Shown: positions 27,604 through 35,755 of the stretch, piece by piece
How positions within the stretch are numbered: the stretch's first letter is position 1
Layout: each line of letters starts with the position of its first letter
Origin: an uncultured bacterium
GTDB taxonomy: Bacteria; Pseudomonadota; Gammaproteobacteria; Burkholderiales; CAIKXV01
Reading direction: 5' to 3'
Assembly: GCA_903873475.1 (NCBI GenBank)
Contig: CAIQON010000331.1
Coordinates: 1-55,033, forward strand
Length of the DNA: 55,033 bases
The notes under the pieces: generated by a model
Seen by the model: only the letters and a program-made list of their open reading frames with translations
Databases searched by the model: none
Told to the model about the DNA's origin: nothing
Translations under genes and position numbers: made by a program

Positions 27604-28835
27604 ACACTCCGCTGCAATGCCGGTTCTGCTCGAACCCGCTGACCCATACCTTCTGCGACCTGGGCATGTCGCCACTGTCCAATTCGTACGTGCCGCTCGA
27701 CCGCGCACGGCAGATGGAACCGTTCTATCCCTTGCACGCCTGGGTGTGCGAGCAGTGCTGGCTGGTGCAGCTCGAGTCGTTCGAATCGCCGCAGCACATC
27801 TTCGGCGACTATGCGTACTTCTCGTCGTTCTCCGACAGCTGGCTGGCGCATGCGCGCCAGTACGCGTCGAAGATGCGCGACCGGCTCGGGCTCGGCGCGC
27901 AAAGCCAGGTCACCGAGATCGCCAGCAACGACGGCTACCTGCTGCAGTACTTCGTCGAGGCAGGCATCCCGGTTCTTGGCATCGAGCCGGCCGCGAACGT
28001 GGCCAAGGCTGCAGAGGCACGCGGCGTGCGCTCTCGGGTGGAGTTCTTCGGCGCTGCGCTGGGCGCGGCGCTGCGCGACGAAGGCCTGGCCGCGGACCTG
28101 CTGGTCGGCAACAACGTGTTTGCTCACGTGCCGGACATCAACGACTTCGCCGCCGGCTTCGCGCTCGCGCTGAAGGCCGAGGGCGTGCTGACGCTCGAGT
28201 TCCCGCATCTGTTGAACCTGGTAGAGCAGCACCAGTTCGACACGATCTACCACGAGCATTTCTCGTACCTCTCGCTGGTGACGGCGCGCCGCATCCTCGA
28301 GCGGCATGGCCTGCGCGTGTTCGATGTCGAGGAACTGCCGACGCACGGTGGCTCGCTGCGCCTGTTCGCCTGCCGGCAGGACGCCCGGCGCTGGACGGTG
28401 CAGCCGTCGGTCGAGGCACTGGCCGCGCGCGAGCGGGCCGCCGGCCTTGAATCGCTGCCCACCTACCTCGCGTTCGCCGAATCGGTGAAGGAGACCAAGC
28501 GCGGCATCCTGTCCTTCCTGATCGAGGCCCGTCGCGCCGGCAAGCGCATCTGCGGCTACGGTGCGCCGGCCAAGGGCAACACGCTGCTCAACTACTGCGG
28601 CGTCGGCACCGACTTCATCGAGTTCACCGTCGACCGCAACCCGGTGAAGCAGGACACGCTGCTGCCCGGCAGCCGGATCCCGGTGCTGGCCCCCGAGGCC
28701 CTGATCGAGGCCAGGCCCGACCTGGTGCTGATCCTGCCCTGGAACCTGCGCGACGAGGTCATCGCCCAGCTGCCGCAGGTCCATGCCTGGGGCGGACGGT
28801 TCGTGGTGCCGATCCCGCGGCCGACCGTCCTCTGA
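27600..28835 (+). CDS. NDP-sugar C-methyltransferase (TylCIII/NovU family)
   Basis: The 411-aa product has the three-part layout of sugar C-methyltransferases: zinc-binding N-terminus with CxxC pairs (Cys7/10 and 50/53), SAM domain with EIASNDGYLL (106-115) and the YHEHFSYLSL active-site segment, and a C-terminal nucleotide-sugar domain with GYGAPAKGNTLLN. Relatives methylate C3 of 4-keto-6-deoxy sugars. Its start overlaps rfbG by four bases, so the CDP-4-keto-6-deoxyglucose made next door is the likely substrate. Confidence 0.88.
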   Translation: MNTPLQCRFCSNPLTHTFCDLGMSPLSNSYVPLDRARQMEPFYPLHAWVCEQCWLVQLESFESPQHIFGDYAYFSSFSDSWLAHARQYASKMRDRLGLGAQSQVTEIASNDGYLLQYFVEAGIPVLGIEPAANVAKAAEARGVRSRVEFFGAALGAALRDEGLAADLLVGNNVFAHVPDINDFAAGFALALKAEGVLTLEFPHLLNLVEQHQFDTIYHEHFSYLSLVTARRILERHGLRVFDVEELPTHGGSLRLFACRQDARRWTVQPSVEALAARERAAGLESLPTYLAFAESVKETKRGILSFLIEARRAGKRICGYGAPAKGNTLLNYCGVGTDFIEFTVDRNPVKQDTLLPGSRIPVLAPEALIEARPDLVLILPWNLRDEVIAQLPQVHAWGGRFVVPIPRPTVL

Positions 28836-28862
28836 GCCGGTGCACCCGAGGACACCCAGCTC

Positions 28863-29393
28863 GTGATCTTCAGCGAAACCAAGCTGGCGGGCGCGTTCAC
28901 CGTCGACCCCGAGCCCATCGCGGACGAGCGCGGCTTCTTCGCGCGCACCTTCTGCAGCGAAGCGTTCGCCGCGCATGGACTGTGCAGCACGTTCGTCCAG
29001 TGCAACGTGTCGTTCAACCACCGCCGCGGCACACTGCGCGGCATGCACTACCAGGCTGCGCCCTTCGCCGAGGCGAAGCTGGTCCGTTGCACGATGGGCG
29101 CGATCCACGACGTGATCGTCGACCTGCGCGAGGGTTCACCGACGCGCGGCGAGTGGGTCGCGGTAGAGCTCTCGGCCGCCGGCTGGCGCGCACTGTACGT
29201 GCCGGAAGGATTCGCGCACGGCTTCCAGACGCTGTCGGACGATGCCGAAGTGTTCTACCAGATGTCCGTTGCGTTCGAGCCGAAGGCAGCACGCGGCATC
29301 GATGCCGCCGATCCGGTGCTCGCCATCCGCTGGCCGCTGCCGGTGTCGGTGATCAGCGCGGCCGACCGCGCGCTGCCAGGCTTCGTGCGATGA
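28863..29393 (+). CDS. RfbC-like sugar epimerase, second copy
   Basis: The 176-aa RmlC-fold protein has LRGMHYQ with His62 and YVPEGFAHGFQTL. The YKTTDYY signature of the canonical copy is replaced by YQMSVAF, and it is 11 residues shorter. It therefore probably works on a different substrate, most simply the C-methylated CDP-4-keto sugar, inverting C3 and/or C5. The GTG start is 27 bases after the C-methyltransferase gene; the stop overlaps the next gene (ATGA). Confidence 0.85.
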   Translation: MIFSETKLAGAFTVDPEPIADERGFFARTFCSEAFAAHGLCSTFVQCNVSFNHRRGTLRGMHYQAAPFAEAKLVRCTMGAIHDVIVDLREGSPTRGEWVAVELSAAGWRALYVPEGFAHGFQTLSDDAEVFYQMSVAFEPKAARGIDAADPVLAIRWPLPVSVISAADRALPGFVR

Positions 29394-30331
29394 AGCGCGT
29401 GCTGGTGACCGGCGCCACGGGCTTCATCGGTCGCCCCGCCGTGCGGCAGCTCGCCGCGCGCGGCATCGAGGTGCATGCGGTGACACGCGGCGCATCCGCG
29501 GATGCGGCGGATGCGGCGGATGCCTTCGCTGCGTCGCTGCCGCCGGATGCCCGCCCGCCCGAATGGCATACGATAGACCTGCTGTCGCCCGGCTTGGAAC
29601 GCGAGTTGTTCGAGTCCGTGCGGCCGACCCACTGGCTGCACCTCGCCTGGGTGACGCAGAACCCGCAGTACTGGACGTCGGGCGATAACCTCGACTGGCT
29701 GGCCGCCAGCACCCGCTGCCTCGCCGCGTTCGCGGCCTGCGGCGGCGAGCGCGTGGTGGGGGCAGGCACCTGCGCCGAGTACGACTGGCAGGCCGGCTGG
29801 TGCCTGGAGCGCACGACGCGCTGCGAGCCGGCGACGCTGTATGGCGCCGCCAAGCGCTCGCTGTCGATCGTGCAGCAGGCCTGGTGCCGGCAGCATTCGA
29901 TCGGCCAGGCCTGGGGACGAGTGTTCCATCTCTACGGCCCGGGCGAGGCGCCCGGCCGCCTCGTGCCATCGGTGATCCACGCACTGCTCGAGGGCCAGCC
30001 GGCGCGCTGCACCGATGGCCGCCAGCAGCGCGACCTGCTGCATGTCGACGATGTCGCGTCCGCCTTCGTGGCCATGCTCGACGCCAGCCACGACGGCCCC
30101 TTCAACATCGCATCGGCGCAGCCGGTCGAACTGGCCGTCGTCGCGCGTACGCTCGCGGAACTGGCGGGCCGCCCGGACCTTCTGCAGCTCGGTGCCTTGC
30201 CATCGCGTGCAGGCGATCCGCCGCTGCTGTGCGGCGACAACGACGTGCTGCGCGGCCTCGGTTGGCAGCCCGCGCATCCGCTGTCCGACGGACTGCGCGC
30301 GACCATCGACTGGTGGCGGGCAGCGCGATGA
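29390..30331 (+). CDS. NAD(P)-dependent sugar 4-ketoreductase/epimerase
   Basis: The 313-aa extended SDR has GATGFIG (8-14), Tyr151-x3-Lys155 in YGAAKRSL, and FHLYGPGEAPGRLVPSV. Placed after a 4,6-dehydratase, C-methyltransferase and epimerase, it most likely reduces the 4-keto group to finish the branched CDP-sugar, in the manner of CDP-abequose or CDP-tyvelose enzymes. An in-frame repeat encodes an Asp-Ala-Ala run near residues 38-46. It overlaps both neighbours by four bases. Confidence 0.82.
   Translation: MKRVLVTGATGFIGRPAVRQLAARGIEVHAVTRGASADAADAADAFAASLPPDARPPEWHTIDLLSPGLERELFESVRPTHWLHLAWVTQNPQYWTSGDNLDWLAASTRCLAAFAACGGERVVGAGTCAEYDWQAGWCLERTTRCEPATLYGAAKRSLSIVQQAWCRQHSIGQAWGRVFHLYGPGEAPGRLVPSVIHALLEGQPARCTDGRQQRDLLHVDDVASAFVAMLDASHDGPFNIASAQPVELAVVARTLAELAGRPDLLQLGALPSRAGDPPLLCGDNDVLRGLGWQPAHPLSDGLRATIDWWRAAR
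29501..29523 (+). repeat. 9-bp tandem repeat inside the reductase gene
   Basis: GATGCGGCG occurs twice and is followed by a partial third copy, giving Asp-Ala-Ala repeats in a surface-like region. As a multiple of three it would change length in frame. Confidence 0.7.
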
Positions 30332-31551
30332 TCACGCCCGCCCGCAGGCTCCCGACCACCGCCGACGGCTCGCCGGAATGCCCGGTTTGCGCCGGCATGG
30401 ACACCGTCGCCTTCGTGCGCCGCGAGCAGGTGCCGGTGCACCAGAACCTGCTGTACGACTCGCCGGCCGCCGCGCGCGCGGCCAGCCGTGGCACGCTCGC
30501 CCTGCACGCCTGCCGCGACTGCGACTTCGTGTTCAATGCCGCGTTCGACGACTCGCTGATGAGCTACGGCGAACGCTACGAAAACGCGCAGGAGCACTCT
30601 GCGGTGTTCGAGCGGCATGTCGATACGCTGGCGCGCCTGCTGGTCGAGTCGCACGGGTTGCGCAACGCCCACGTGGTCGAGGTCGGCTGCGGCCAGGGTT
30701 CCTTCCTGCGCCGCCTGGTCGAGTACCCCGGTGCAGGCAATACCGGCACCGGCTTCGACCCGAGCTATGCCGGGCCGCTCGAGACGCACGATGGCCGCCT
30801 GCGTTTCCGGCGAGAGTTCTACGGCGCCGATGCCACCGGCGTGCACGCCGATGCCGTGGTCTCGCGCCATGTGATCGAGCATGTGCGCCAGCCGGTCGCG
30901 ATGCTGCGCTCGGTGCGCGCAGCAATGCAGGGCGGACTACATGCACCGGTGTTCTTCGAGACGCCCTGCGTCGAGTGGATCCTGCGCGAGCGCGCGACCT
31001 GGGACCTGTTCTACGAGCACTGCTCCCTGTTCAGCCCGCGCTCCATCGCCTGTGCGTTCGCCCACGCCGGCTTCGCGGTGCAGTCGGTCGGCCATGTGTT
31101 CGGCGGGCAGTACCTCTGGCTGGAGGCGTCCGCTGCGGGAGCAGACCCGGCCGCGCTAGCCGTGCCCGCGCGCACCGCGGGCGAGGAGCCGCTCGCCGTG
31201 CGTGCGCTGGCCTTCGGTCGGGACGAGACGGCACGCAGCGCGGCGATCGTCGCCCGGCTGTGCGCGCTGCGCGCCGATGGCCCGGTCGCACTCTGGGGCG
31301 CCGGCGCCAAGGGCTGCACGCTGGCGGCGCTGGTCGATCCCGACGCGACCCTGGTCGATTCGCTGGTCGACATCAACCCCGGCAAGCAGGGACACTTCGT
31401 CGCCGGCACCGGCCACCCGATCCTGGCACCAGCGCAGGCAGCCGCCCGCGGCGTGCGCAGCGCGATCCTGATGAACCCGAACTACCTGGACGAGTGCCGC
31501 GCGATGCTGCAACGCGACCGGGTCGACATTCAACTGCTGGAGCTAGACTGA
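30328..31551 (+). CDS. Second zinc-type C-methyltransferase-like enzyme
   Basis: The 407-aa product has the same overall layout as the 27600 gene but is divergent: CxxC pairs at Cys18/21 and 62/65, SAM site EVGCGQGSFL (118-127), SRHVIEHV, a FYEHCSLFS active-site segment, and a C-terminal domain with GAGAKGCTLAALV and VDINPGKQG. It may add another methyl branch or act on another sugar. It overlaps the reductase gene by four bases, and the CmcI-like gene follows directly. Confidence 0.8.
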   Translation: MITPARRLPTTADGSPECPVCAGMDTVAFVRREQVPVHQNLLYDSPAAARAASRGTLALHACRDCDFVFNAAFDDSLMSYGERYENAQEHSAVFERHVDTLARLLVESHGLRNAHVVEVGCGQGSFLRRLVEYPGAGNTGTGFDPSYAGPLETHDGRLRFRREFYGADATGVHADAVVSRHVIEHVRQPVAMLRSVRAAMQGGLHAPVFFETPCVEWILRERATWDLFYEHCSLFSPRSIACAFAHAGFAVQSVGHVFGGQYLWLEASAAGADPAALAVPARTAGEEPLAVRALAFGRDETARSAAIVARLCALRADGPVALWGAGAKGCTLAALVDPDATLVDSLVDINPGKQGHFVAGTGHPILAPAQAAARGVRSAILMNPNYLDECRAMLQRDRVDIQLLELD

Positions 31552-32316
31552 GTGAAGATCACCCTTGATACCGAAGCGCGCACGCTGGTCGAACATGCGC
31601 CGGGCGGCGACCGGTCGATGCCGCTCTACTCCGACGAGGCGTTCGCCCTGATCGCCGACCAGTGGCTGCGGGTGGGCTGGAACCAGAAGTACCAGTACTC
31701 GTTCAGCTGGTTCGGCCGGCCGGTGATCCAGCTGCCCGAGGACATGGTGCGTACCCAGGAGGTCATCTGGCGCGTGCAGCCTGACGTGATCATCGAGACC
31801 GGCGTAGCCCACGGCGGTTCGCTGGTCTTCTATGCCAGCCTGTGCAAGGCGATCGGGCGCGGCCGCGTGGTCGGCATCGACATCGAGATCCGCCCGCACA
31901 ACCGCAGCGCGATCGAGGCCCAACCACTGGCCCCGATGATCACCCTGATCGAAGGCAGTTCGATCGATCCAGCCATCGTCGCCGCAGCGCGAGCCCAGGT
32001 GCGTACGGGCGAGACGGTGCTGGTACTGCTCGACTCGAACCACAGCTTCGCGCATGTCGCGGCGGAGCTGGAAGCCTACGGTCCAATGGTCACCCCGGGC
32101 TCGTACATCGTCGCCACCGACGGCGTCATGGAGAACCTTTCCGACGTGCCGCGCGGGTCGCCCGGCTGGAAGACCGACAACCCGAGCGAGGCGGCGCGCC
32201 GCTTCGCCGCGTCGCACCCCGAGTTCGTCCTCGAGCAGCCGGCCTGGCCGTTCAACGAAAGCAGCCTCGCACGGAACCTAACCCATTGGCCGGATGCATG
32301 GTTGCGACGCCGATGA
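31552..32316 (+). CDS. CmcI/cephalosporin-hydroxylase-family protein, probable sugar O-methyltransferase
   Basis: The 254-aa product belongs to the family named after CmcI, whose members have a SAM-binding Rossmann core. ETGVAHGGS (82-90) and VVGIDIE (107-113) form the SAM site, and LLDSNHSFAHV and the ATDG segment give metal-site-like acidic residues. In polysaccharide clusters such proteins are thought to O-methylate sugars; hydroxylation is not supported. The GTG start immediately follows the previous stop, and its own stop overlaps wzx (ATGA). It is the last GC-rich gene before the AT-richer cassette. Confidence 0.78.
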   Translation: MKITLDTEARTLVEHAPGGDRSMPLYSDEAFALIADQWLRVGWNQKYQYSFSWFGRPVIQLPEDMVRTQEVIWRVQPDVIIETGVAHGGSLVFYASLCKAIGRGRVVGIDIEIRPHNRSAIEAQPLAPMITLIEGSSIDPAIVAAARAQVRTGETVLVLLDSNHSFAHVAAELEAYGPMVTPGSYIVATDGVMENLSDVPRGSPGWKTDNPSEAARRFAASHPEFVLEQPAWPFNESSLARNLTHWPDAWLRRR

Positions 32317-33863
32317 CCGATGCCCCCCAAGTCTTGACTAACAGGACTATGCCCCGACTTCGTCACAATATACTCGCGAGCATTGTCGGGCGGGGTTGGT
32401 CAGCGGCAGTACAACTAGCAGCTGTGCCCATGTATTTGAAGCTGCTAGGGACGGAGGGCTTTGCTGTCGTGGGCGCCTATCTGGCGCTAGTCGCACTGCT
32501 CGGACTGCTTGACCTGGGCCTCGGCACCACGCTGAATCGTGAGTTCGCGCGCAGACGCAATGGCGGTCCCGCCGAAGCGGCGACGATGCACCGGGTCCTG
32601 GTCCTCATCGAGCGTGCCTATTGGGCAGCGGCGGCGCTTATGGCGGTGACGCTGTGGTTATCGCTGCCCTACGCAGCCGGGATCTGGCTCGGGCAGACTT
32701 ACGGTGGGGATCGTTCACTGGTTACTGCCTTTGCGTGGATGGGATTGGCCTTGGCGAGCCAGTTTCCCGTGGCGCTCTACCTAGGCGGTTTCCTTGGACT
32801 GGAGCGTCAGGTCGAACTCAACGTCTTGCTCGCGACGTTTTCGACGCTTCGAGCTACCGGAGCAGTTGTCGCATTGGTCTTCATCGAACCGACGCTGCCG
32901 ACCCTGTTTGCATGCATAACGGCATCGAACGTGCTCCAATGCCTTGTGATGGCGTGGAGACTGCGTGCTTGCCTCCCGCCGCGTCGGGATGCAAAACCGG
33001 CGGCGCTTGCCTGGGCCACGATGGCGCGCTTTTCGGGCGGGGTCTCAGCCACCATGGTTCTGGGCGTCCTCCTTACGCAGGTTGATCGATTCGTCCTGGG
33101 CTCGATCGTCCCCCTGTCGATTTTCGGGGCCTATGCGCTTGCCTGGTCCGCGGCCAGCGCACTTCTGATGCTAGTCTCGCCGATATCAACTGCGGTGTTC
33201 CCCCGGCTTTCTCACGCGTTCGCTGCGGGCTCTACTTCAGAGCTCGCTTCAGTCTACCGCCTGTCCAGTCAATTGGTCACCGTGGCGGTGGCGCCGTGCG
33301 CACTTGCACTTGCATTCTTCTCGGAACGCATACTCCTCGTATGGTCGGGGGCACCAGCAGTATCCGCGGACGCGAGCATTCCCCTTTCCCTTCTTGCGGT
33401 GGGAACGCTTCTGAACGCGATGATGCAGCTACCATATCTGCTACAGCTCGCCGCTGGCTGGACGAGTCTTTCCCTCAAATTCAACATCGCGGCGTCCTTG
33501 TTTATGCCCCCGCTCGTCATGACGCTGGCGTACAGTCATGGCGCCGCCGGCGCTGCATTCGGCTGGGTCTTGCTGAATCTGTTTTATCTGGCGCTTATCC
33601 CCCCCCTTATGCACAAGCATTTGCTTCCCGGCACCGCTACAAGATGGATTTTCATGGATACGCTCCTGCCCGCGGTTGCATCTGGAATCGTTGTCGCATG
33701 CATTGCCTTCGTAGAGCGTGCACTTGACCCGTCGCCTTTGCCTTCAATGCTGTTTGTCGGCATCTCGATACTGCTTGGCGCGGCAGCCGCACTGCTGACC
33801 ACGCCGATGCTGCGCTCGACCTTACTGGAGCTTGTCGCACAAGTACGTTGCAGGCGTATCTGA
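32313..33863 (+). CDS. wzx: O-antigen flippase (Wzx-type, polysaccharide transporter family)
   Basis: The 516-aa membrane protein has about 12-14 hydrophobic segments, a conserved first helix region ILASIVGRGWSAAVQL, GLLDLGLGTTLNRE in the loop after helix 2, and a TQVDRFVLGSIVPLS segment mid-protein, all typical of Wzx/RfbX. It moves undecaprenyl-PP-linked repeat units across the inner membrane, implying Wzy-dependent assembly. I chose the ATG overlapping the previous stop; another ATG at 32349 would remove 12 residues. Base use is clearly less GC-biased than upstream. Confidence 0.88.
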   Translation: MTDAPQVLTNRTMPRLRHNILASIVGRGWSAAVQLAAVPMYLKLLGTEGFAVVGAYLALVALLGLLDLGLGTTLNREFARRRNGGPAEAATMHRVLVLIERAYWAAAALMAVTLWLSLPYAAGIWLGQTYGGDRSLVTAFAWMGLALASQFPVALYLGGFLGLERQVELNVLLATFSTLRATGAVVALVFIEPTLPTLFACITASNVLQCLVMAWRLRACLPPRRDAKPAALAWATMARFSGGVSATMVLGVLLTQVDRFVLGSIVPLSIFGAYALAWSAASALLMLVSPISTAVFPRLSHAFAAGSTSELASVYRLSSQLVTVAVAPCALALAFFSERILLVWSGAPAVSADASIPLSLLAVGTLLNAMMQLPYLLQLAAGWTSLSLKFNIAASLFMPPLVMTLAYSHGAAGAAFGWVLLNLFYLALIPPLMHKHLLPGTATRWIFMDTLLPAVASGIVVACIAFVERALDPSPLPSMLFVGISILLGAAAALLTTPMLRSTLLELVAQVRCRRI

Positions 33864-33993
33864 ACTAGCCTGCCCGCGGTTGAAGGCTGGCGACTTTCCA
33901 TTTCTTGCATGCGCGACCAGTCCGAAACTGCTCCGGACGTCGAAGCGCTTCTTATGACCCATTTTGCACTGAATCCGGACACGCCTTGAACCG
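33864..33993. other. Intergenic gap inside the AT-richer cassette
   Basis: The 130 bases contain no convincing gene. A GTCCG/CGGAC 5-bp stem with a 9-base loop is present but lacks a T run. Confidence 0.3.
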
Positions 33994-34821
33994 ATGATCA
34001 ACACCAATCCCGGCCGTACTACCGCCTCTGCGGGCCCACGGGTCACTATCGGAATGCCCGTGTACAACGGTGAGGCCTTCATTCACGGCGCGCTTGACTC
34101 ACTGTTGAGGCAGTCATTCTCCGATTTCGAGCTGCACATCTCCGACAATGCATCCACCGATCGTACCGAGGACATCTGCCAAGCGCACGCAGCTGTAGAT
34201 AGCCGCATTCACTATCGCAGGCAACCGACAAACCTCGGCGCGAGCGCGAACTTTCGCGAGGTTTTTCTTGGATGCAAGAGCCGCTACTTCATGTGGGCTG
34301 CGGCAGACGACAGACGCGACTCGCGTTTCCTTGAACTTGCCGTACAGGTCCTCGACCAGCGCGAGGATGTCGGGCTGGTTTTTTCAGCAGGGGAAACGCT
34401 CGATCTGACGACGAACCACACGGTTGAATGGGACTGCGGATACTCCACATCGCCAAAGAAGTGGCTCCGCTACCTGTATCGGCTTATCAATGGCTGCCCA
34501 AGCCTAGTGTACGGACTGCATCGAACGAGCGTGCTCGATAAAATACCCTTCGATGAATTCGATTACTTTGACATCTATCTTTCACATTGGTATGAATTGA
34601 ACAGCCGAATCGTGACGCTACCGCTGAAGCTATTCACCGCCGGTACCGTGGGAACGCGAGTTCCCTACAGCCTGACCGGAAGCCGTATTGACGATCGTCG
34701 CTACCTTGAGATGGAGCGACGACTATTGCGGATTCATTTTTCTCTTCCGATTTCGTTGCTCTTGTACTCGATCACTCGCCACCTGATTCGCTCCAATACG
34801 AAGCAACTATTGAGTGCCTGA
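33994..34821 (+). CDS. Glycosyltransferase family 2
   Basis: The 275-aa GT-A enzyme has VTIGMPVYNGEAFI, SDNASTDRTEDIC for nucleotide binding, and a WAAADD metal-binding acidic pair near residue 110. It transfers a sugar onto the lipid-linked repeat unit at the cytoplasmic face. A hydrophobic C-terminal stretch (around SLPISLLLY) may attach it to the membrane. Codon use is among the most AT-rich in the window, supporting recent acquisition. Donor and acceptor are unknown. Confidence 0.87.
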   Translation: MINTNPGRTTASAGPRVTIGMPVYNGEAFIHGALDSLLRQSFSDFELHISDNASTDRTEDICQAHAAVDSRIHYRRQPTNLGASANFREVFLGCKSRYFMWAAADDRRDSRFLELAVQVLDQREDVGLVFSAGETLDLTTNHTVEWDCGYSTSPKKWLRYLYRLINGCPSLVYGLHRTSVLDKIPFDEFDYFDIYLSHWYELNSRIVTLPLKLFTAGTVGTRVPYSLTGSRIDDRRYLEMERRLLRIHFSLPISLLLYSITRHLIRSNTKQLLSA

Positions 34822-34993
34822 TTAGCTCGAGCTTAACTGGAGCGCGTGCAGAGCCATCAGACCATGCGCCCAGGATGAACGCCGTATACATCTCGATAAC
34901 ATGAGGAATAGCAGGCAGCAAGTTCCGCACGGGTCGCAGCAAGTCAACGAAGGTAGCCGACAGCATAGACAGTCAAACAAAGCCTGAGCCATC
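34822..34993. other. Intergenic gap with a possible minus-strand relic
   Basis: The 172 bases contain a 10-bp palindrome (AGCTCGAGCT) just after the glycosyltransferase stop. The minus strand is open across 34772-34966 with a hydrophobic product, but there is no ribosome-binding site and it overlaps the neighbouring gene, so I do not call it. Confidence 0.3.
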
Positions 34994-35755
34994 ATGTTCC
35001 ACATCCTCCAAGACGTGAACGACCTGAACAGACAGACGTGGATTGCCAATAGCATCCGAAAGTTGCCTGCTGGCGCAAGGCTGCTCGATGCCGGCGCGGG
35101 CGAATTGCGCAACCGCGTCCACTGCGAGGGGATTGACTACGTGTCGCAGGATTTCAGCGTTTATCGAGGTGGCGAGCACGAAGGCATAAGTGGACGCTCC
35201 TGGGACGCTGGGCAGGTGGATTTGGTGAGCGACATCGCATCTATACCCGCCCCCGATGCAAGCTTCGATGCGGTCCTGTGCAGCGAGGTTCTCGAACATG
35301 TGCCGGAACCGACACGAGCACTAGCGGAGTTTTCCCGCCTGTTGAAGCCTGGAGGAAGCCTAATCCTTACGGCTCCGTTCAGTTCTAACGTCCACATGGC
35401 TCCATATCATTTCGCGACCGGATTCTCAAGATACTGGTATGAGCATCATCTTCCTGCCCTCGGGTTCCAGATTCTGGAACTGTCGCCCAACGGCGATTGG
35501 TTCTCGCTTCTGCGACAGGAACTGTCGCGGCTTGGCGGACTCGAGCGTCAGCGTGGCAGCTGGATGTGGCCGTTAGCTTACGTCTATGCGGCCCTCGGGC
35601 TCTTGTACTTCCGGTTACGGCCAAGGCATTCGGCGCCGGATATCGCGTGCTTTGGCTGGCACTGCCTCGCGGTGAAGGAACAACGGCACGGCGCGAGCAA
35701 TTTGCAGATTGCGACAAGTGGCTACGCTGCCCGCGGCAATACTCAGGATAGGTGA
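34994..35755 (+). CDS. Class I SAM-dependent methyltransferase
   Basis: The 253-aa product has a SAM site LLDAGAGELRN (30-40), DYVSQDFS at the second strand, SEVLEHVPEP, and KPGGSLILTAPF. The C-terminal third contains a hydrophobic LAYVYAALGLLYF stretch. It probably methylates a sugar or a chain end. It lies in the AT-richer cassette and overlaps the next gene by four bases (GTGA). Confidence 0.85.
   Translation: MFHILQDVNDLNRQTWIANSIRKLPAGARLLDAGAGELRNRVHCEGIDYVSQDFSVYRGGEHEGISGRSWDAGQVDLVSDIASIPAPDASFDAVLCSEVLEHVPEPTRALAEFSRLLKPGGSLILTAPFSSNVHMAPYHFATGFSRYWYEHHLPALGFQILELSPNGDWFSLLRQELSRLGGLERQRGSWMWPLAYVYAALGLLYFRLRPRHSAPDIACFGWHCLAVKEQRHGASNLQIATSGYAARGNTQDR

Noticed and set aside
25736-30331. 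A classical CDP-3,6-dideoxyhexose (abequose/tyvelose) pathway
   Set aside because: RfbH, the PLP and iron-sulfur dehydratase required for 3-deoxygenation, is absent.
31552-32316. A cephalosporin 7-alpha-hydroxylase
   Set aside because: The family name is historical; the protein shows a SAM-binding core and no antibiotic genes are nearby.
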